A stretch of 46,070 bases of DNA from Stagnimonas sp. GTDB lineage: Bacteria; Pseudomonadota; Gammaproteobacteria; Nevskiales; Nevskiaceae. The stretch is from positions 1 through 46,070 of the forward strand of contig JAUSQI010000036.1 in NCBI GenBank assembly GCA_030652575.1. The letters run 5' to 3'. The notes under the pieces were generated by a model that had not been told where the DNA came from, did not search any database, and saw only the letters and a list, made by a program, of their open reading frames with translations. Shown here one piece after another: positions 32,436-43,305 of this stretch. Made by a program: the position numbers and the translations under genes. Every line of letters starts with the position of its first letter. Position 1 is the first letter of the stretch.

Positions 32436-33332
32436 ATGTGGTTCAAAAACATTCAGGCCTATCGCCTCGCCGCCGGTTGGGCCATGTCGCCCGGCACGCT
32501 GGAAGCCGCCCTTGCCAAACAGCCGCTGATGCCCTGCACCGGCATGAGCCTGCTGAGCCGTGGCTGGGTGCCGCCGGCCGAGAACGTGGGTCTTGTTGCC
32601 TCGCACCAGAAGCATCTGCTGATCGCTCTGGGTGTGGAGCAGAAACTGCTGCCCTCCAGCGTCATCAAGGAGGAAGCCAAGCTGCGCGCCGTGGCACTCG
32701 AAACCCAGCAGGGCTACAAGCCGGGCAAGAAGCAGTTGCGCGATCTTGCCGAACGCATCACGGCGGAGCTGCTGCCGCGCGCCTTTGCCAAGCGCCGCGT
32801 CACCCGCGCCTGGATCGACCCGGTCGCGCGCTGGGTGGTGGTCGATGCCGCCAGTCCCGCGCGTGCCGAAGAACTGCTTGAACATCTGCGCAACACGCTG
32901 GGTGAGCTGCCCGTGACCCGGCTCGAAACCGAACTGTCGCCGCAAGGGGCCATGACCCAATGGCTCACGGTTGGCGATGCGCCGGGCCAGTTCGCGCTCG
33001 ACAGCGAATGCGAGCTGAAAGGCACCGGTGAAGAAGCGGCCACCGTGCGCTATCTGCGGCACGATCTGTCGGTGAAAGAGATTCGCGAGCACATCAGCGG
33101 CGGCAAGCTCGCCACGCGCGTCGGCCTGTTGTGGAAGGACCGCCTCAGCCTGCTGCTGGCTGAACCGTTCCAGATCAAGCGGGTGAAATCGCTGGCGATG
33201 GAGCAGGGCGGCGACGAAGGGGCAGGGATCAATCCCGCCGACCAGTTCGAGGCCGACTTCGCGCTGATGACCGGCGAGCTTTCTGCCCTGCTGACCGACC
33301 TGATCGGCGCGCTGGGCGGCGAAAAAGCGTAG
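32436..33332 (+). CDS. rdgC: Recombination-associated protein RdgC
   Basis: A 298-residue DNA-binding protein. RdgC forms a ring-shaped dimer on DNA and restrains RecA filament formation. Seen: the family start MWFKNIQAYRLAAGW, GMSLLSRGWVPP near residue 37, and the C-terminal DQFEADFALMTGELSALL. Length equals E. coli RdgC (303). It stands alone on the plus strand with 113 bp upstream and 57 bp downstream. No association with a mobile element is seen here. Confidence 0.94.
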   Translation: MWFKNIQAYRLAAGWAMSPGTLEAALAKQPLMPCTGMSLLSRGWVPPAENVGLVASHQKHLLIALGVEQKLLPSSVIKEEAKLRAVALETQQGYKPGKKQLRDLAERITAELLPRAFAKRRVTRAWIDPVARWVVVDAASPARAEELLEHLRNTLGELPVTRLETELSPQGAMTQWLTVGDAPGQFALDSECELKGTGEEAATVRYLRHDLSVKEIREHISGGKLATRVGLLWKDRLSLLLAEPFQIKRVKSLAMEQGGDEGAGINPADQFEADFALMTGELSALLTDLIGALGGEKA

Positions 33333-33389
33333 AGCAGTCTTCAGGGCGGCAGGGCAGACTTGGCACTTCATCAACGCCCGGAGTCCGTC

Positions 33390-33815
33390 ATGAGCACTGC
33401 CGCCACCTCGACCCGCAGCACCATCCATCCCAGCCTGCGCTACCGCGACGCGCCCGCCGCCATCGAGTGGCTGTGCGCGGCATTGGGCTTCGAGAAGCAT
33501 GCCGTGCACGAGGACGGCGCAGGCGGCATCGCCCACGCCCAGCTGAGTTTCGGCAACGGGCTCATCATGCTCAGCACCGCCCGTGACGATGCCTGGGGCC
33601 AGCGCATGGCGATGCCGGCCGACATCGGCGGCCGGGAGACACAGTGCTGCTGCCTGGTGGCTGCCGACCCCGACGCCCACTATGCGCAGGCCGTCGCCGC
33701 CGGCGCGGAAATCATCGACCCGCTGACCACGCAGGACTACGGCGGCAAGGGCTACAGCTGCCGTGATCCCGAAGGCCATCTGTGGTGGATCGGCAGCTAC
33801 GATCCCTGGGCTTGA
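33390..33815 (+). CDS. VOC-superfamily (glyoxalase/bleomycin-resistance-like) protein
   Basis: A 141-residue protein of the vicinal-oxygen-chelate fold with two beta-alpha-beta modules: IHPSLRYRDAPAAIEWLCAA with LGFEKHAVHEDG, then CCLVAADPDAHYAQAVAAGA with YSCRDPEGHLWWIGSYDP. This resembles PhnB/YdfO-like VOC proteins of unknown substrate. The ATG at 33390 is chosen for the GGAG 7 nt upstream; an upstream TTG at 33360 is in frame but has no such site. The sensor kinase gene begins 1 bp after its stop, so the two form an operon and the VOC protein might be linked to the signal sensed, which is only a guess. Confidence 0.85.
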   Translation: MSTAATSTRSTIHPSLRYRDAPAAIEWLCAALGFEKHAVHEDGAGGIAHAQLSFGNGLIMLSTARDDAWGQRMAMPADIGGRETQCCCLVAADPDAHYAQAVAAGAEIIDPLTTQDYGGKGYSCRDPEGHLWWIGSYDPWA

Positions 33816-33816
33816 T

Positions 33817-35433
<1,617 letters not shown>

Positions 35434-36645
35434 AGGTCGAGCCCAGACCCGGCACCGAACTGGCCAGCAACTCGCCACCGTGCAACCGCGCGACCTTGCG
35501 GCAGATGGCGAGGCCCAGCCCACTGCCCGCCGAGGCCTCGTGCGGATTCACGCGATGGAAACCTTCGAGCACTTTCGGTAGTTGCGCCGGCTCGATGCCG
35601 ATGCCCTGGTCGATCACCTGAACGTCCACCGCGTCGGCCGTCTGCTGCGCCTGCACGCGCACCACGGCACCGCTGCGGGCCTGGAACTTGAGCGCGTTGT
35701 GCACCAGGTTGACCAAGGCCTGTTCGAGCATCACCGCGTCGCCCTCGATCACCGGCAGCGGCTCCACCTGCAACAGGGCCTGACGGGTTTCCAGCTCCTC
35801 GGCCAGGCGGATGCGCACGCGCTGCAGAACGGCGTCCAGCACCACCGCCTGCGGCTGGCGGTTGGTGCGGCTCAGGTCCGAGAACTCCAGCAGGTCGCGG
35901 ATCAGCAGGGCGAGTGTCGTGCCATTGCTCACCACGTCCGCCAGCAGCGCGCGGCCATCGTCGTCCAGCTGCGCGGCATTGCGGCGCTGCAACAGCTGGG
36001 TGAAGCCGACGATGGCGCGCAGCGGCGTCTGCAAATCGTGCGAGGCGACGTAGGCGAAGCGCTCCAGTTCCTGGTTGGATTGCAGCAATGCGCGTTCGCG
36101 CTGGCGGCGGCTGTCGAGCAGCGCATAGGTGCGCAGCGCCGCGGCCACGCTCACATAGAGCCGCTCGCTGGTCAGCTCGGTCTTGGTGCGGTAGTCGTCG
36201 ATCTCGTAGTGGTCGATCACCGTGCGCGCCGGTGCCACGCCCGGCTGACCGGTGCGCAGCACAATGCGCACCTCGCGGTTGCCCAGCTCTTCGCGCACGT
36301 GCCGCACAAAGGCAAGGCCGGCGTCGTCGCTCTCCATCACCACATCGAGCAGGATCAGCGCCGCGTCGGGATGCGCCGCCATGAGTGCTCGTCCTTCGGC
36401 GGCCGAAGCGCCGTTGACGAGCCGCACACCGCGCCCCGAGAACTGTGCCTTTTCGAGCGTGAGGCGGGTGACGGCGTGGATGTCCGGTTCGTCGTCCACC
36501 ACCAGCACGATCCAGGGCGGCAGGCTGCCGAGCGAGCCTTCATCCTCGTCGGCAAACAGCAGTTCGTCGGTTTCGTTTGGGGTCATGCCAGAGGGTGCTT
36601 TGCCGCCGCAGATGCGGGCAGCGACAGTCTAGCGACGCGCGATGA

Positions 36646-36780
36646 CTAATGGATCAAGCCCAGCAGGCCGATGGCGATCAGATAGAACGCGACCACGTAG
36701 TTGAGGATGCGCGGCGCGATCAGGATGGCGATGCCCGCGATGAGCGAAAGCACGGGCACGATGTCGAGATGGATGGTCAT
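36646..36780 (-). CDS. DUF3096 small membrane protein
   Basis: A 44-residue hydrophobic peptide of the DUF3096 family (PF11295). It has two membrane segments, VPVLSLIAGIAILIAP and YVVAFYLIAIGLLGLI, separated by the conserved RILNY. The ATG at 36780 gives MTIHLDIVPVL, the usual family start; the frame is open further upstream but without family sequence. Its function is unknown. It lies 59 bp upstream of the receiver-kinase gene on the same strand and diverges from the dienelactone hydrolase gene, 196 bp away. Confidence 0.82.
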   Translation of the reverse strand: MTIHLDIVPVLSLIAGIAILIAPRILNYVVAFYLIAIGLLGLIH

Positions 36781-36976
36781 GGAAGTCAGCGACTGTAAAT
36801 GTGCAGGCATCACAGCCGCTGTTGCTGTCTCGCCCCTGAACAGGCTCACCTAGCGTGCGAGCTGATCGCTTTTGGCGATCGAATAATGTCGCCAGCCGAT
36901 TCGCAGGCCGATGTGAGGCAGACCCTTGTCGCCGTGCCAAACTCCACGACACCACCAGAAATCGGAGACAACCACC

Positions 36977-37849
36977 ATGTGCGAGCACGATGATTTCAAT
37001 GAGTTTGCGGGACCGGGAAGGCAGATCACGCGGCGCGAGTTCGGGCGCATGACGCTCACCGCCGGGCTGCTCGCCAGCCTGCCCAAGGCGGCATTCGCAG
37101 GCCACACCAAGGGCAGGGAGGTCGAGATCAAAACCGCTGACGGCACGGCGGATGCCTACTTCGTGCATCCCAACAAGGGCAAGCATCCGGCGGTGCTGAT
37201 CTGGCCCGACATCTTCGGCCTGCGCCCCGCGTTCAAGGACATGGCCACGCGCCTCGCCGAGGCAGGCTATGCGGTGCTGGTGGTCAATCCGTTCTATCGC
37301 AAGCAGCGCGCGCCCACCGCACCCGCCAACCCCAGCTTCGACGACCCTGCGGTGCGCGAGTCACTGATGGCGCTGAAGAACTCGCTCACCGAGGCCACCT
37401 TACAAGTTGATGCCAGTGCCTTCGTCGGTTTTCTCGACGCGCAGAAGGCCGTGGATGGAGAGCGCAAGATCGGCACCGCCGGTTACTGCATGGGCGGCCC
37501 GCTGGTGTTCCGTACGGCCGCATACCAAGCCGGGCGCATCGGCGCTGCCGCCAGCTTCCACGCAGGCGGGCTGGTCACCGACAAGCCCGACAGCCCGCAC
37601 CGGCTGATCCCCTACATGAAGGCGCAACATCTCATCGCCATCGCTGAAAACGACGACGCCAAGGAGCCGCAGGCCAAAGAGACGCTGCGCGCGGCCTTCG
37701 CTACCGCCAAGCTGCCCGCCGAGATCGAGGTGTATGCAGGCACCAAGCACGGCTGGTGCCCCACCGATTCCAAGGTCTATGACCACGATCAGGCCGAGAA
37801 GGCCTGGGGGCGGATGGTGGCCTTGTTCGGGCGTGCGCTGTCGGCGTAG
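36977..37849 (+). CDS. Dienelactone hydrolase family protein, Tat-exported
   Basis: A 290-residue alpha/beta hydrolase. The N-terminus carries a twin-arginine signal (TRREFGRM, Arg19-Arg20, then TLTAGLLASLPKAAFA), so it is probably folded in the cytoplasm and exported to the periplasm. Catalytic triad: nucleophile Cys171 (GYCMGG), an Asp in AENDDAKEP (226/227) and His258 (TKHGWC). A Cys nucleophile is the mark of dienelactone hydrolases, which open dienelactones in aromatic degradation. The exported group has no settled substrate. The ATG has GGAG about 10 nt upstream. A weak stem with a T6 run follows. Confidence 0.9.
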   Translation: MCEHDDFNEFAGPGRQITRREFGRMTLTAGLLASLPKAAFAGHTKGREVEIKTADGTADAYFVHPNKGKHPAVLIWPDIFGLRPAFKDMATRLAEAGYAVLVVNPFYRKQRAPTAPANPSFDDPAVRESLMALKNSLTEATLQVDASAFVGFLDAQKAVDGERKIGTAGYCMGGPLVFRTAAYQAGRIGAAASFHAGGLVTDKPDSPHRLIPYMKAQHLIAIAENDDAKEPQAKETLRAAFATAKLPAEIEVYAGTKHGWCPTDSKVYDHDQAEKAWGRMVALFGRALSA

Positions 37850-37859
37850 TGCAGCGGCA

Positions 37860-37921
37860 CGGATGCAATCCGGGTTTTTTAAGCAAAGAGTTCAATCCCG
37901 GATTACATCCGGGCTACGCTG
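37860..37921. repeat. REP-like hairpin cluster upstream of the restriction operon
   Basis: CGGAT/ATCCG (37860-37864/37868-37872) is followed by GG and TTTTTT, a weak terminator for the hydrolase gene. CCCGGAT/ATCCGGG (37897-37903/37907-37913) is a perfect 7-bp stem with loop TAC, followed by CTACG. CCCGGATTACATCCGGGCT resembles short repeats scattered between genes in many proteobacteria. It marks the left edge of the hsd operon. Confidence 0.55.
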
Positions 37922-37950
37922 GGCGCTGCATTGATTTTTGAGCATCAAAG

Positions 37951-40900
37951 ATGACCGCCGAACGCCACCTTGAAGAGCAGTTCATCACCAAGCTGCAAGA
38001 GCTGAAATATGACTATCGCGCAGACATCCGCGACCGCGCAGCACTCGAAAAAAACTTCCGCGAAAAGTTCGAGGCGCTCAATCGCGTCAGCCTGACCCAA
38101 GGCGAGTTCAAGCGCCTGCTTGAAGAGATCATCACCACCGATGTCTTCACCGCCGCCCGCACCCTGCGCGAGCGCAGCAGCTTCACCCGCGACGACGGCA
38201 CGCCGCTGAACTACACCCTGGTCAATATCAAGGACTGGTGCAAGAACAGCTTCGAGGTCATCAACCAGCTGCGCATCAACACCGACTACAGCCACCATCG
38301 TTACGACGTGATCGTGCTCATCAACGGCGTGCCGGTGGTGCAGGTGGAACTCAAGGCCCTCGGCATCAGCCCCCGGCGGGCGATGGAGCAGATCGTTGAC
38401 TACAAAAACGACGCGGGCAATGGCTATGCCAAAACGCTGCTGTGCTTTCTGCAAATCTTCATCGTCAGCAACCGCAGCGAGACCTGGTATTTCGCCAACA
38501 ACAACACCCGCCACTTTGCGTTCAATGCTGATGAGCGCTTTCTGCCCATCTACCAATTCGCGGGCGAAGACAACCAGAAAATCACCCACCTCGACCACTT
38601 TGCCGAGACGTTTTTGGTCAAGTGCGCGCTGGGCCAAAGCCTGAGCCGCTACATGGTGCTCATCGCCAGCGAGCAGAAGCTGATGATGATGCGCCCGTAT
38701 CAGGTCTATGCCGTGAAGCAGATCGTCAACACGATTCAGCAGAACTGCGGCAATGGCTACATCTGGCACACCACCGGCAGCGGCAAGACGCTCACGTCCT
38801 TCAAGGCCTCCACGCTGCTCAAGGACAACCCAGACATCGAGAAATGCCTGTTCGTGGTCGATCGCAAAGACCTCGATCGCCAAACCCGCGAGGAGTTCAA
38901 CAAGTTTCAGCAAGGCTGCGTGGAAGAGAACACCAACACTGGCGCGCTCGTGCGCCGCCTGCTGTCGGATGACTACGCCGACAAGGTCATCGTCACCACC
39001 ATCCAGAAGCTCGGCCTGGCACTGGATGAAAACAGCAAGCGCAATGTGCAACGCAAGAAAAGCGACCAGCTCACCTACAAAGAGCAGTTAGAGCCGCTGC
39101 GCGACAAGCGCATCGTCTTCATCTTTGACGAGTGCCACCGCTCGCAGTTTGGCGAGAACCACCGGGCCATCAAGGAGTTCTTCCCCAAGGCCCAGCTGTT
39201 TGGCTTTACCGGCACACCCATTTTTGAGGCCAATGCCTCGCAGCAGAAGATTGAAGACGTGCAGGCCTCCATGCGCACCACGGAAGATCTCTTCCAGAAG
39301 CGCCTGCACGCCTACACCATCACCCACGCCATTGAAGACGGCAACGTGCTGCGTTTCCATGTCGATTACTTCAAGCCAGAGGGCAAGAAAACGCCCAAGC
39401 CCGGCGAAGCCCTGGCCAAGAAGGCCGTCATCGAGGCCATTCTCGCCAAGCACGATGCCGCCACCGGCCAGCGCCGCTTCAATGCCCTGCTCGCCACCGC
39501 CAGCATCAACGACGCCATTGAATATCACGCGCTGTTTCAGGCCCTGCAAGCCGAAAAGCTCACCGCCGACCCTGACTTCCAACCCCTCAACATCGCCTGC
39601 GTCTTCTCCCCACCCGCCGAGGGCGATGCCGATGTGCGGCAGATACAGGAAGACCTGCCGCAAGAAAAAGAAGACAACACCGTAGAGCCAGAGAAAAAGA
39701 AAGAAGCCCTCAAGGCCATCCTCGCCGACTACAACAGCCGCTACAGCACCAACCACACCGTCAGCGAGTTCGATCTTTATTACCAAGACGTGCAGAAGCG
39801 CATCAAAGACCAGCAGTGGCCCAATGCCGACCACCCGCACGCGCAGAAGATCGACATCACCATCGTCGTGGACATGCTGCTCACCGGCTTCGACAGCAAG
39901 TATCTGAACACGCTGTATGTGGATAAAAACCTCAAGCACCACGGCTTGATTCAGGCCTTCTCCCGCACCAACCGCGTGCTCAACGGCACCAAGCCCTACG
40001 GCAACATCCTCGACTTTCGCCAGCAGCAAGATGCCGTCGATGCCGCCATTGCCCTCTTCAGCGGCGAGAAAACCGGCGAGCAGGCGCGTGAAATTTGGCT
40101 GGTGGACAAGGCCCCCGTCGTCATCCAAAAGCTCGACGCCGCCGTGAAGAAGCTGGGCGACTTCATGCAGACGCAGGGCCTGAGCTGCGCACCGGAGGCC
40201 GTGCCCAACTTGAAGGGCGACGACGCCCGCGCGGGCTTCATCAGCCATTTCAAGGAAGTGCAGCGGCTCAAAACCCAGCTTGACCAATACACCGACCTCA
40301 CTAGCGACAACGCCGCCGCCATCGAGCACATCATCCCCAAGGAAAATCTGCTCGGCTTCAAGGGCGCTTATCTCGCCACCGCCCAGCGCCTCAAGGCCCA
40401 GCAGGGCAAGGGCGGCAACCAGCCCGCGCCCAATGTGGATCAGCTCGATTTCGAGTTCGTGCTGTTTGCCTCGGCGCTCATTGATTACGACTACATCATG
40501 GGCCTCATCGCCAAGTTCTCGGCCAAGGGACCAGGCAAAAGCAAGATGAGCCGCGAGCAGCTCATTGGCCTCATTCAGGCCGATGCCAAGTTCATCAACG
40601 AGCGCGAGGATATTGCCGCCTACATCGCCACCCTCAAGGCGGGCGAGGGCTTGAGCGAAAAGGCCATCCGCGAGGGCTATACCCGCTTCAAGGCCGACAA
40701 AGACGCGGGCGAACTGGCTGGCATTGCCAGCAAACATCAGCTCGCCCCTGCTGCCCTGCAAGGCTTTGTAGACAGCATCCTGCAACGCATGATTTTTGAC
40801 GGCGAACGCCTGAGCGACCTCATGGCCCCGCTGGAACTCGGCTGGAAGGCCCGCACCCAGGCCGAACTGGCGCTGATGGAAGACCTGCACCCCCTGCTGA

Positions 40901-40953
40901 CCAAGCGAGCGCAGGGGCGCGACATCTCAGGGCTCAGTGCATATGAGCAGTAA
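37951..40953 (+). CDS. hsdR: Type I restriction enzyme, R (motor/nuclease) subunit
   Basis: A 1000-residue ATP-dependent translocase and endonuclease. The N-terminal PD-(D/E)xK nuclease has Asp119 and Glu133-x-Lys135 (VQVELKAL). The helicase domain has Walker A TGSGKT (275-280), DECH (393-396) and TGTP (420-423), with later motifs ITIVVDMLLTGFDSKYLNTLYVDK and QAFSRTNRV. Length fits type IC (EcoR124I about 1038). It is the first gene of a five-gene operon. Placing hsdR ahead of hsdM is unusual, since methylation capacity is normally encoded first. The hsdS start lies 11 nt inside its 3' end. Confidence 0.97.
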   Translation: MTAERHLEEQFITKLQELKYDYRADIRDRAALEKNFREKFEALNRVSLTQGEFKRLLEEIITTDVFTAARTLRERSSFTRDDGTPLNYTLVNIKDWCKNSFEVINQLRINTDYSHHRYDVIVLINGVPVVQVELKALGISPRRAMEQIVDYKNDAGNGYAKTLLCFLQIFIVSNRSETWYFANNNTRHFAFNADERFLPIYQFAGEDNQKITHLDHFAETFLVKCALGQSLSRYMVLIASEQKLMMMRPYQVYAVKQIVNTIQQNCGNGYIWHTTGSGKTLTSFKASTLLKDNPDIEKCLFVVDRKDLDRQTREEFNKFQQGCVEENTNTGALVRRLLSDDYADKVIVTTIQKLGLALDENSKRNVQRKKSDQLTYKEQLEPLRDKRIVFIFDECHRSQFGENHRAIKEFFPKAQLFGFTGTPIFEANASQQKIEDVQASMRTTEDLFQKRLHAYTITHAIEDGNVLRFHVDYFKPEGKKTPKPGEALAKKAVIEAILAKHDAATGQRRFNALLATASINDAIEYHALFQALQAEKLTADPDFQPLNIACVFSPPAEGDADVRQIQEDLPQEKEDNTVEPEKKKEALKAILADYNSRYSTNHTVSEFDLYYQDVQKRIKDQQWPNADHPHAQKIDITIVVDMLLTGFDSKYLNTLYVDKNLKHHGLIQAFSRTNRVLNGTKPYGNILDFRQQQDAVDAAIALFSGEKTGEQAREIWLVDKAPVVIQKLDAAVKKLGDFMQTQGLSCAPEAVPNLKGDDARAGFISHFKEVQRLKTQLDQYTDLTSDNAAAIEHIIPKENLLGFKGAYLATAQRLKAQQGKGGNQPAPNVDQLDFEFVLFASALIDYDYIMGLIAKFSAKGPGKSKMSREQLIGLIQADAKFINEREDIAAYIATLKAGEGLSEKAIREGYTRFKADKDAGELAGIASKHQLAPAALQGFVDSILQRMIFDGERLSDLMAPLELGWKARTQAELALMEDLHPLLTKRAQGRDISGLSAYEQ

Positions 40954-42115
40954 GACGAAAGCGTCCGGCGCAAAGGAAGACGGCGAACCAGTATTGGTGC
41001 CCAAGCAGCGGTTTCCAGAGTTTCGAGATAAGCCAGAGTGGCAACTCAAGCCATTTAAAAAATTGTTTTCAATTGGCAACGGCAAAGACTACAAGCACCT
41101 CTCAACGGGAGAAGTTCCCGTTTACGGCTCAGGCGGCTACATGCTTTCAGTCGATGACTATTTGCATGACGGAGAAAGCGTCTGCATCGGACGGAAAGGA
41201 ACAATCAATAATCCGATGTTTCTTACCGGGAAGTTTTGGACGGTAGACACGCTGTTTTATACACACTCATTTAATGACTGCCTGCCCAAATTCATCTATG
41301 CGATTTTTCAAAGCATTGATTGGCTCAAGCACAACGAAGCCGGAGGCGTTCCGAGCCTATCGAAGGCAAACATTGAAAAAATTGAAACAGCTGTCCCACG
41401 ACTACCCGAACAACAAAAAATCGCCGAGTGCCTGAGTTCGGTGGACGGGCTGATTGCCGCCCAAGCCCGCAAAGTGGACGCGCTCAAGACCCATAAAAAA
41501 GGGCTGATGCAGCAGCTTTTCCCCCGCGAAGGCGAAACCCAACCCTGCCTCCGCTTCCCCGAGTTCCAAGACGCCGGGGAGTGGGTGCCGCTATCTGTTT
41601 CGCAGTTTGCGAAGGTAACTACTGGGGCAAAGGACACTCAAAACAAGGTCGATGACGGACGTTACCCATTCTTTGTGCGTTCGCAGACAGTCGAGCGGAT
41701 AGATTCCTTTTCGTTTGATGGCGAGGCCGTCTTGACCTCTGGGGACGGCGTTGGCGTCGGGAAGAACTTTCACTACATCAATGGGAAGTTTGATTTTCAC
41801 CAACGCGTGTATTGCATTTACGATTTCGATAAAAGCGTAAGCGGACTCTTTTTCTACCTTTACTTCTCAGAGCACTTTGGGGAGCGTGTTATGAGAATGA
41901 GCGCGAAGAACTCGGTTGATTCGGTCCGCATGGCGATGATCACCGAAATGCCGGTTGTGTTGCCGTCACGGCCAGAACAACAATGCATTGCTGACTGCCT
42001 CACCTCGCTCGACGACCTCATCACCGCCGAAACCCAAAAGCTCGAAGCCCTCAAGACCCACAAGAAAGGGCTGATGCAGCAGCTTTTCCCATCACCTGCG
42101 GCGGTTGAGGCATGA
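40943..42115 (+). CDS. hsdS: Type I restriction-modification specificity subunit
   Basis: A 390-residue DNA-recognition subunit with two target recognition domains, each followed by a conserved helix. The half-site helices are near-copies: LPEQQKIAECLSSVDGLIAA and RPEQQCIADCLTSLDDLITA, each followed by a Lys/Ala linker and HKKGLMQQLFP. At DNA level 41 bp of this are repeated with two mismatches. The recognition domains (about 41040-41400 and 41600-41970) are clearly more AT-rich than the rest, as is usual for exchangeable specificity modules. The ATG at 40943 overlaps hsdR by 11 nt; a GTG at 40937 is also in frame. It overlaps prrC by 4 nt. Confidence 0.96.
   Translation: MSSKTKASGAKEDGEPVLVPKQRFPEFRDKPEWQLKPFKKLFSIGNGKDYKHLSTGEVPVYGSGGYMLSVDDYLHDGESVCIGRKGTINNPMFLTGKFWTVDTLFYTHSFNDCLPKFIYAIFQSIDWLKHNEAGGVPSLSKANIEKIETAVPRLPEQQKIAECLSSVDGLIAAQARKVDALKTHKKGLMQQLFPREGETQPCLRFPEFQDAGEWVPLSVSQFAKVTTGAKDTQNKVDDGRYPFFVRSQTVERIDSFSFDGEAVLTSGDGVGVGKNFHYINGKFDFHQRVYCIYDFDKSVSGLFFYLYFSEHFGERVMRMSAKNSVDSVRMAMITEMPVVLPSRPEQQCIADCLTSLDDLITAETQKLEALKTHKKGLMQQLFPSPAAVEA
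41483..41523 (+). repeat. hsdS 41-bp direct repeat, copy 1
   Basis: Starts CTCAAGACCCATAAAAAAGG and ends GCAGCTTTTCCC. It differs from copy 2 (42050-42090) at two bases only, while the surrounding recognition domains differ. It encodes LKTHKKGLMQQLFP. Such repeats allow recombination between half-subunits. Confidence 0.85.
42050..42090 (+). repeat. hsdS 41-bp direct repeat, copy 2
   Basis: Starts CTCAAGACCCACAAGAAAGG; it encodes the same LKTHKKGLMQQLFP as copy 1 at the C-terminal end of HsdS. Confidence 0.85.
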
Positions 42116-43305
42116 GCGACCAGCCAAAGATTTTTCGCTTTGCGTCATTCGACCGTTTGGTCACGCGGCTGCGCGACGACTTTCACAGTGGCGGGCAAGA
42201 TTTTGTGTTGCTCTATGCTTACAACGGCACTGGCAAAACGCGCCTCTCGATGGAGTTCAAGGCCGCCGGAAAATCCAAGAACGCAGGCACGCCAGACACT
42301 CTCTATTTCAATGCCTACACCGAAGACCTCTTTGTCTGGGACAACGATCTACAAGGCGACAGCAAGCGGGTTCTACAACTCAATTCGGATTCCCGCTTTT
42401 TCTCTGGCATCAAGGACCTTGCTCTCGACGAGAGCATCCAGGGTTATCTGAGCCGTTACACCGACTTGGATTTTGATATTGACTACACCAGCTGGGCGGT
42501 GTCGTTCAGCAAGGGCGAGTCTGAGCACATCAAGGTGTCGCGTGGTGAAGAGAACATCTTTGTGTGGTGCTTGTTCATGGCGATCTGCGAGCGAGTGATT
42601 GACGGGCATCCGTCCTATGACTGGGTGCAGCATCTCTATATCGACGACCCCATTTCGTCGCTTGATGACAACAACGCCATCGCGGTCGCCAGCGACCTCG
42701 CCAAACTTCTTCGCAAGGCCAAGGAACGGACAAAATTGGAGGCCACGGCAGGCGGCGGACCGGAGGCAACAAGCAGGGTGCCCGCGCCTATTAAGGTGGT
42801 TGTTTCCTCTCACCATGCCTTGTTCTTCAATGTCGTCTGTAACGAATTGAAGACCGCAAAGACAAAACGCTATTTCCTGCACCGCCCGAATGGCGGCGAG
42901 GATTTAACGCTGCGCGCAACCGACGACACGCCGTTTTTCCACCACGTTTCGATGCTCAGCGAAATCCGCAAGGCAGCAGACTCCGGCGCGCTCTTCACCT
43001 ATCACTTCAATATGCTGCGCAGCATTTTTGAAAAGACGGCCACCTTTTTCGGGAAGAAAGATTTCTCGGCCTGCCTTGAGGGCGTTGAAGATGAGGGGCT
43101 GTATTCCCGCGCGCTGAATCTGCTGAGTCACGGCAAGTATTCGCTCTACGAGCCAACCGAGATGCTGGAGGACAACAAGCAGCTCTTCCGCGACATCCTG
43201 TCAGCGTTTCTCGCCAAGCATCAGTTCGATCTGCCCGCACTGCTGAATGACGCGCCTGCACCAGCCGTTGCTTCGCCTGCATCAACTGCGGCCTTAACGT
43301 CATGA
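42112..43305 (+). CDS. prrC: Anticodon nuclease PrrC
   Basis: A 397-residue homologue of E. coli PrrC (396), the tRNA-cleaving toxin kept silent by a type IC restriction complex and released when phage inhibits it; E. coli PrrC cuts the tRNA-Lys anticodon. Family features seen: Walker A AYNGTGKT (36-43), YFNAYTEDLFVWDNDLQ (65-81), ABC signature VSRGEENIF (142-150), Walker B YIDDPISSLDDNN (176-188). In the nuclease domain, YHFNMLRSIFEKTA gives Arg303-x3-Glu307, and LNLLSHG gives His340, matching the PrrC triad Arg320/Glu324/His356. A 15-20 residue stretch around AGGGPEATSRVPAPI (213-227) looks inserted compared with E. coli. It overlaps both neighbours by ATGA. Confidence 0.93.
   Translation: MSDQPKIFRFASFDRLVTRLRDDFHSGGQDFVLLYAYNGTGKTRLSMEFKAAGKSKNAGTPDTLYFNAYTEDLFVWDNDLQGDSKRVLQLNSDSRFFSGIKDLALDESIQGYLSRYTDLDFDIDYTSWAVSFSKGESEHIKVSRGEENIFVWCLFMAICERVIDGHPSYDWVQHLYIDDPISSLDDNNAIAVASDLAKLLRKAKERTKLEATAGGGPEATSRVPAPIKVVVSSHHALFFNVVCNELKTAKTKRYFLHRPNGGEDLTLRATDDTPFFHHVSMLSEIRKAADSGALFTYHFNMLRSIFEKTATFFGKKDFSACLEGVEDEGLYSRALNLLSHGKYSLYEPTEMLEDNKQLFRDILSAFLAKHQFDLPALLNDAPAPAVASPASTAALTS

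Noticed and set aside
39088-40890. A 600-codon minus-strand open frame opposite hsdR
   Set aside because: No motif, composition typical of an antisense shadow, and hsdR helicase motifs occupy the plus strand.
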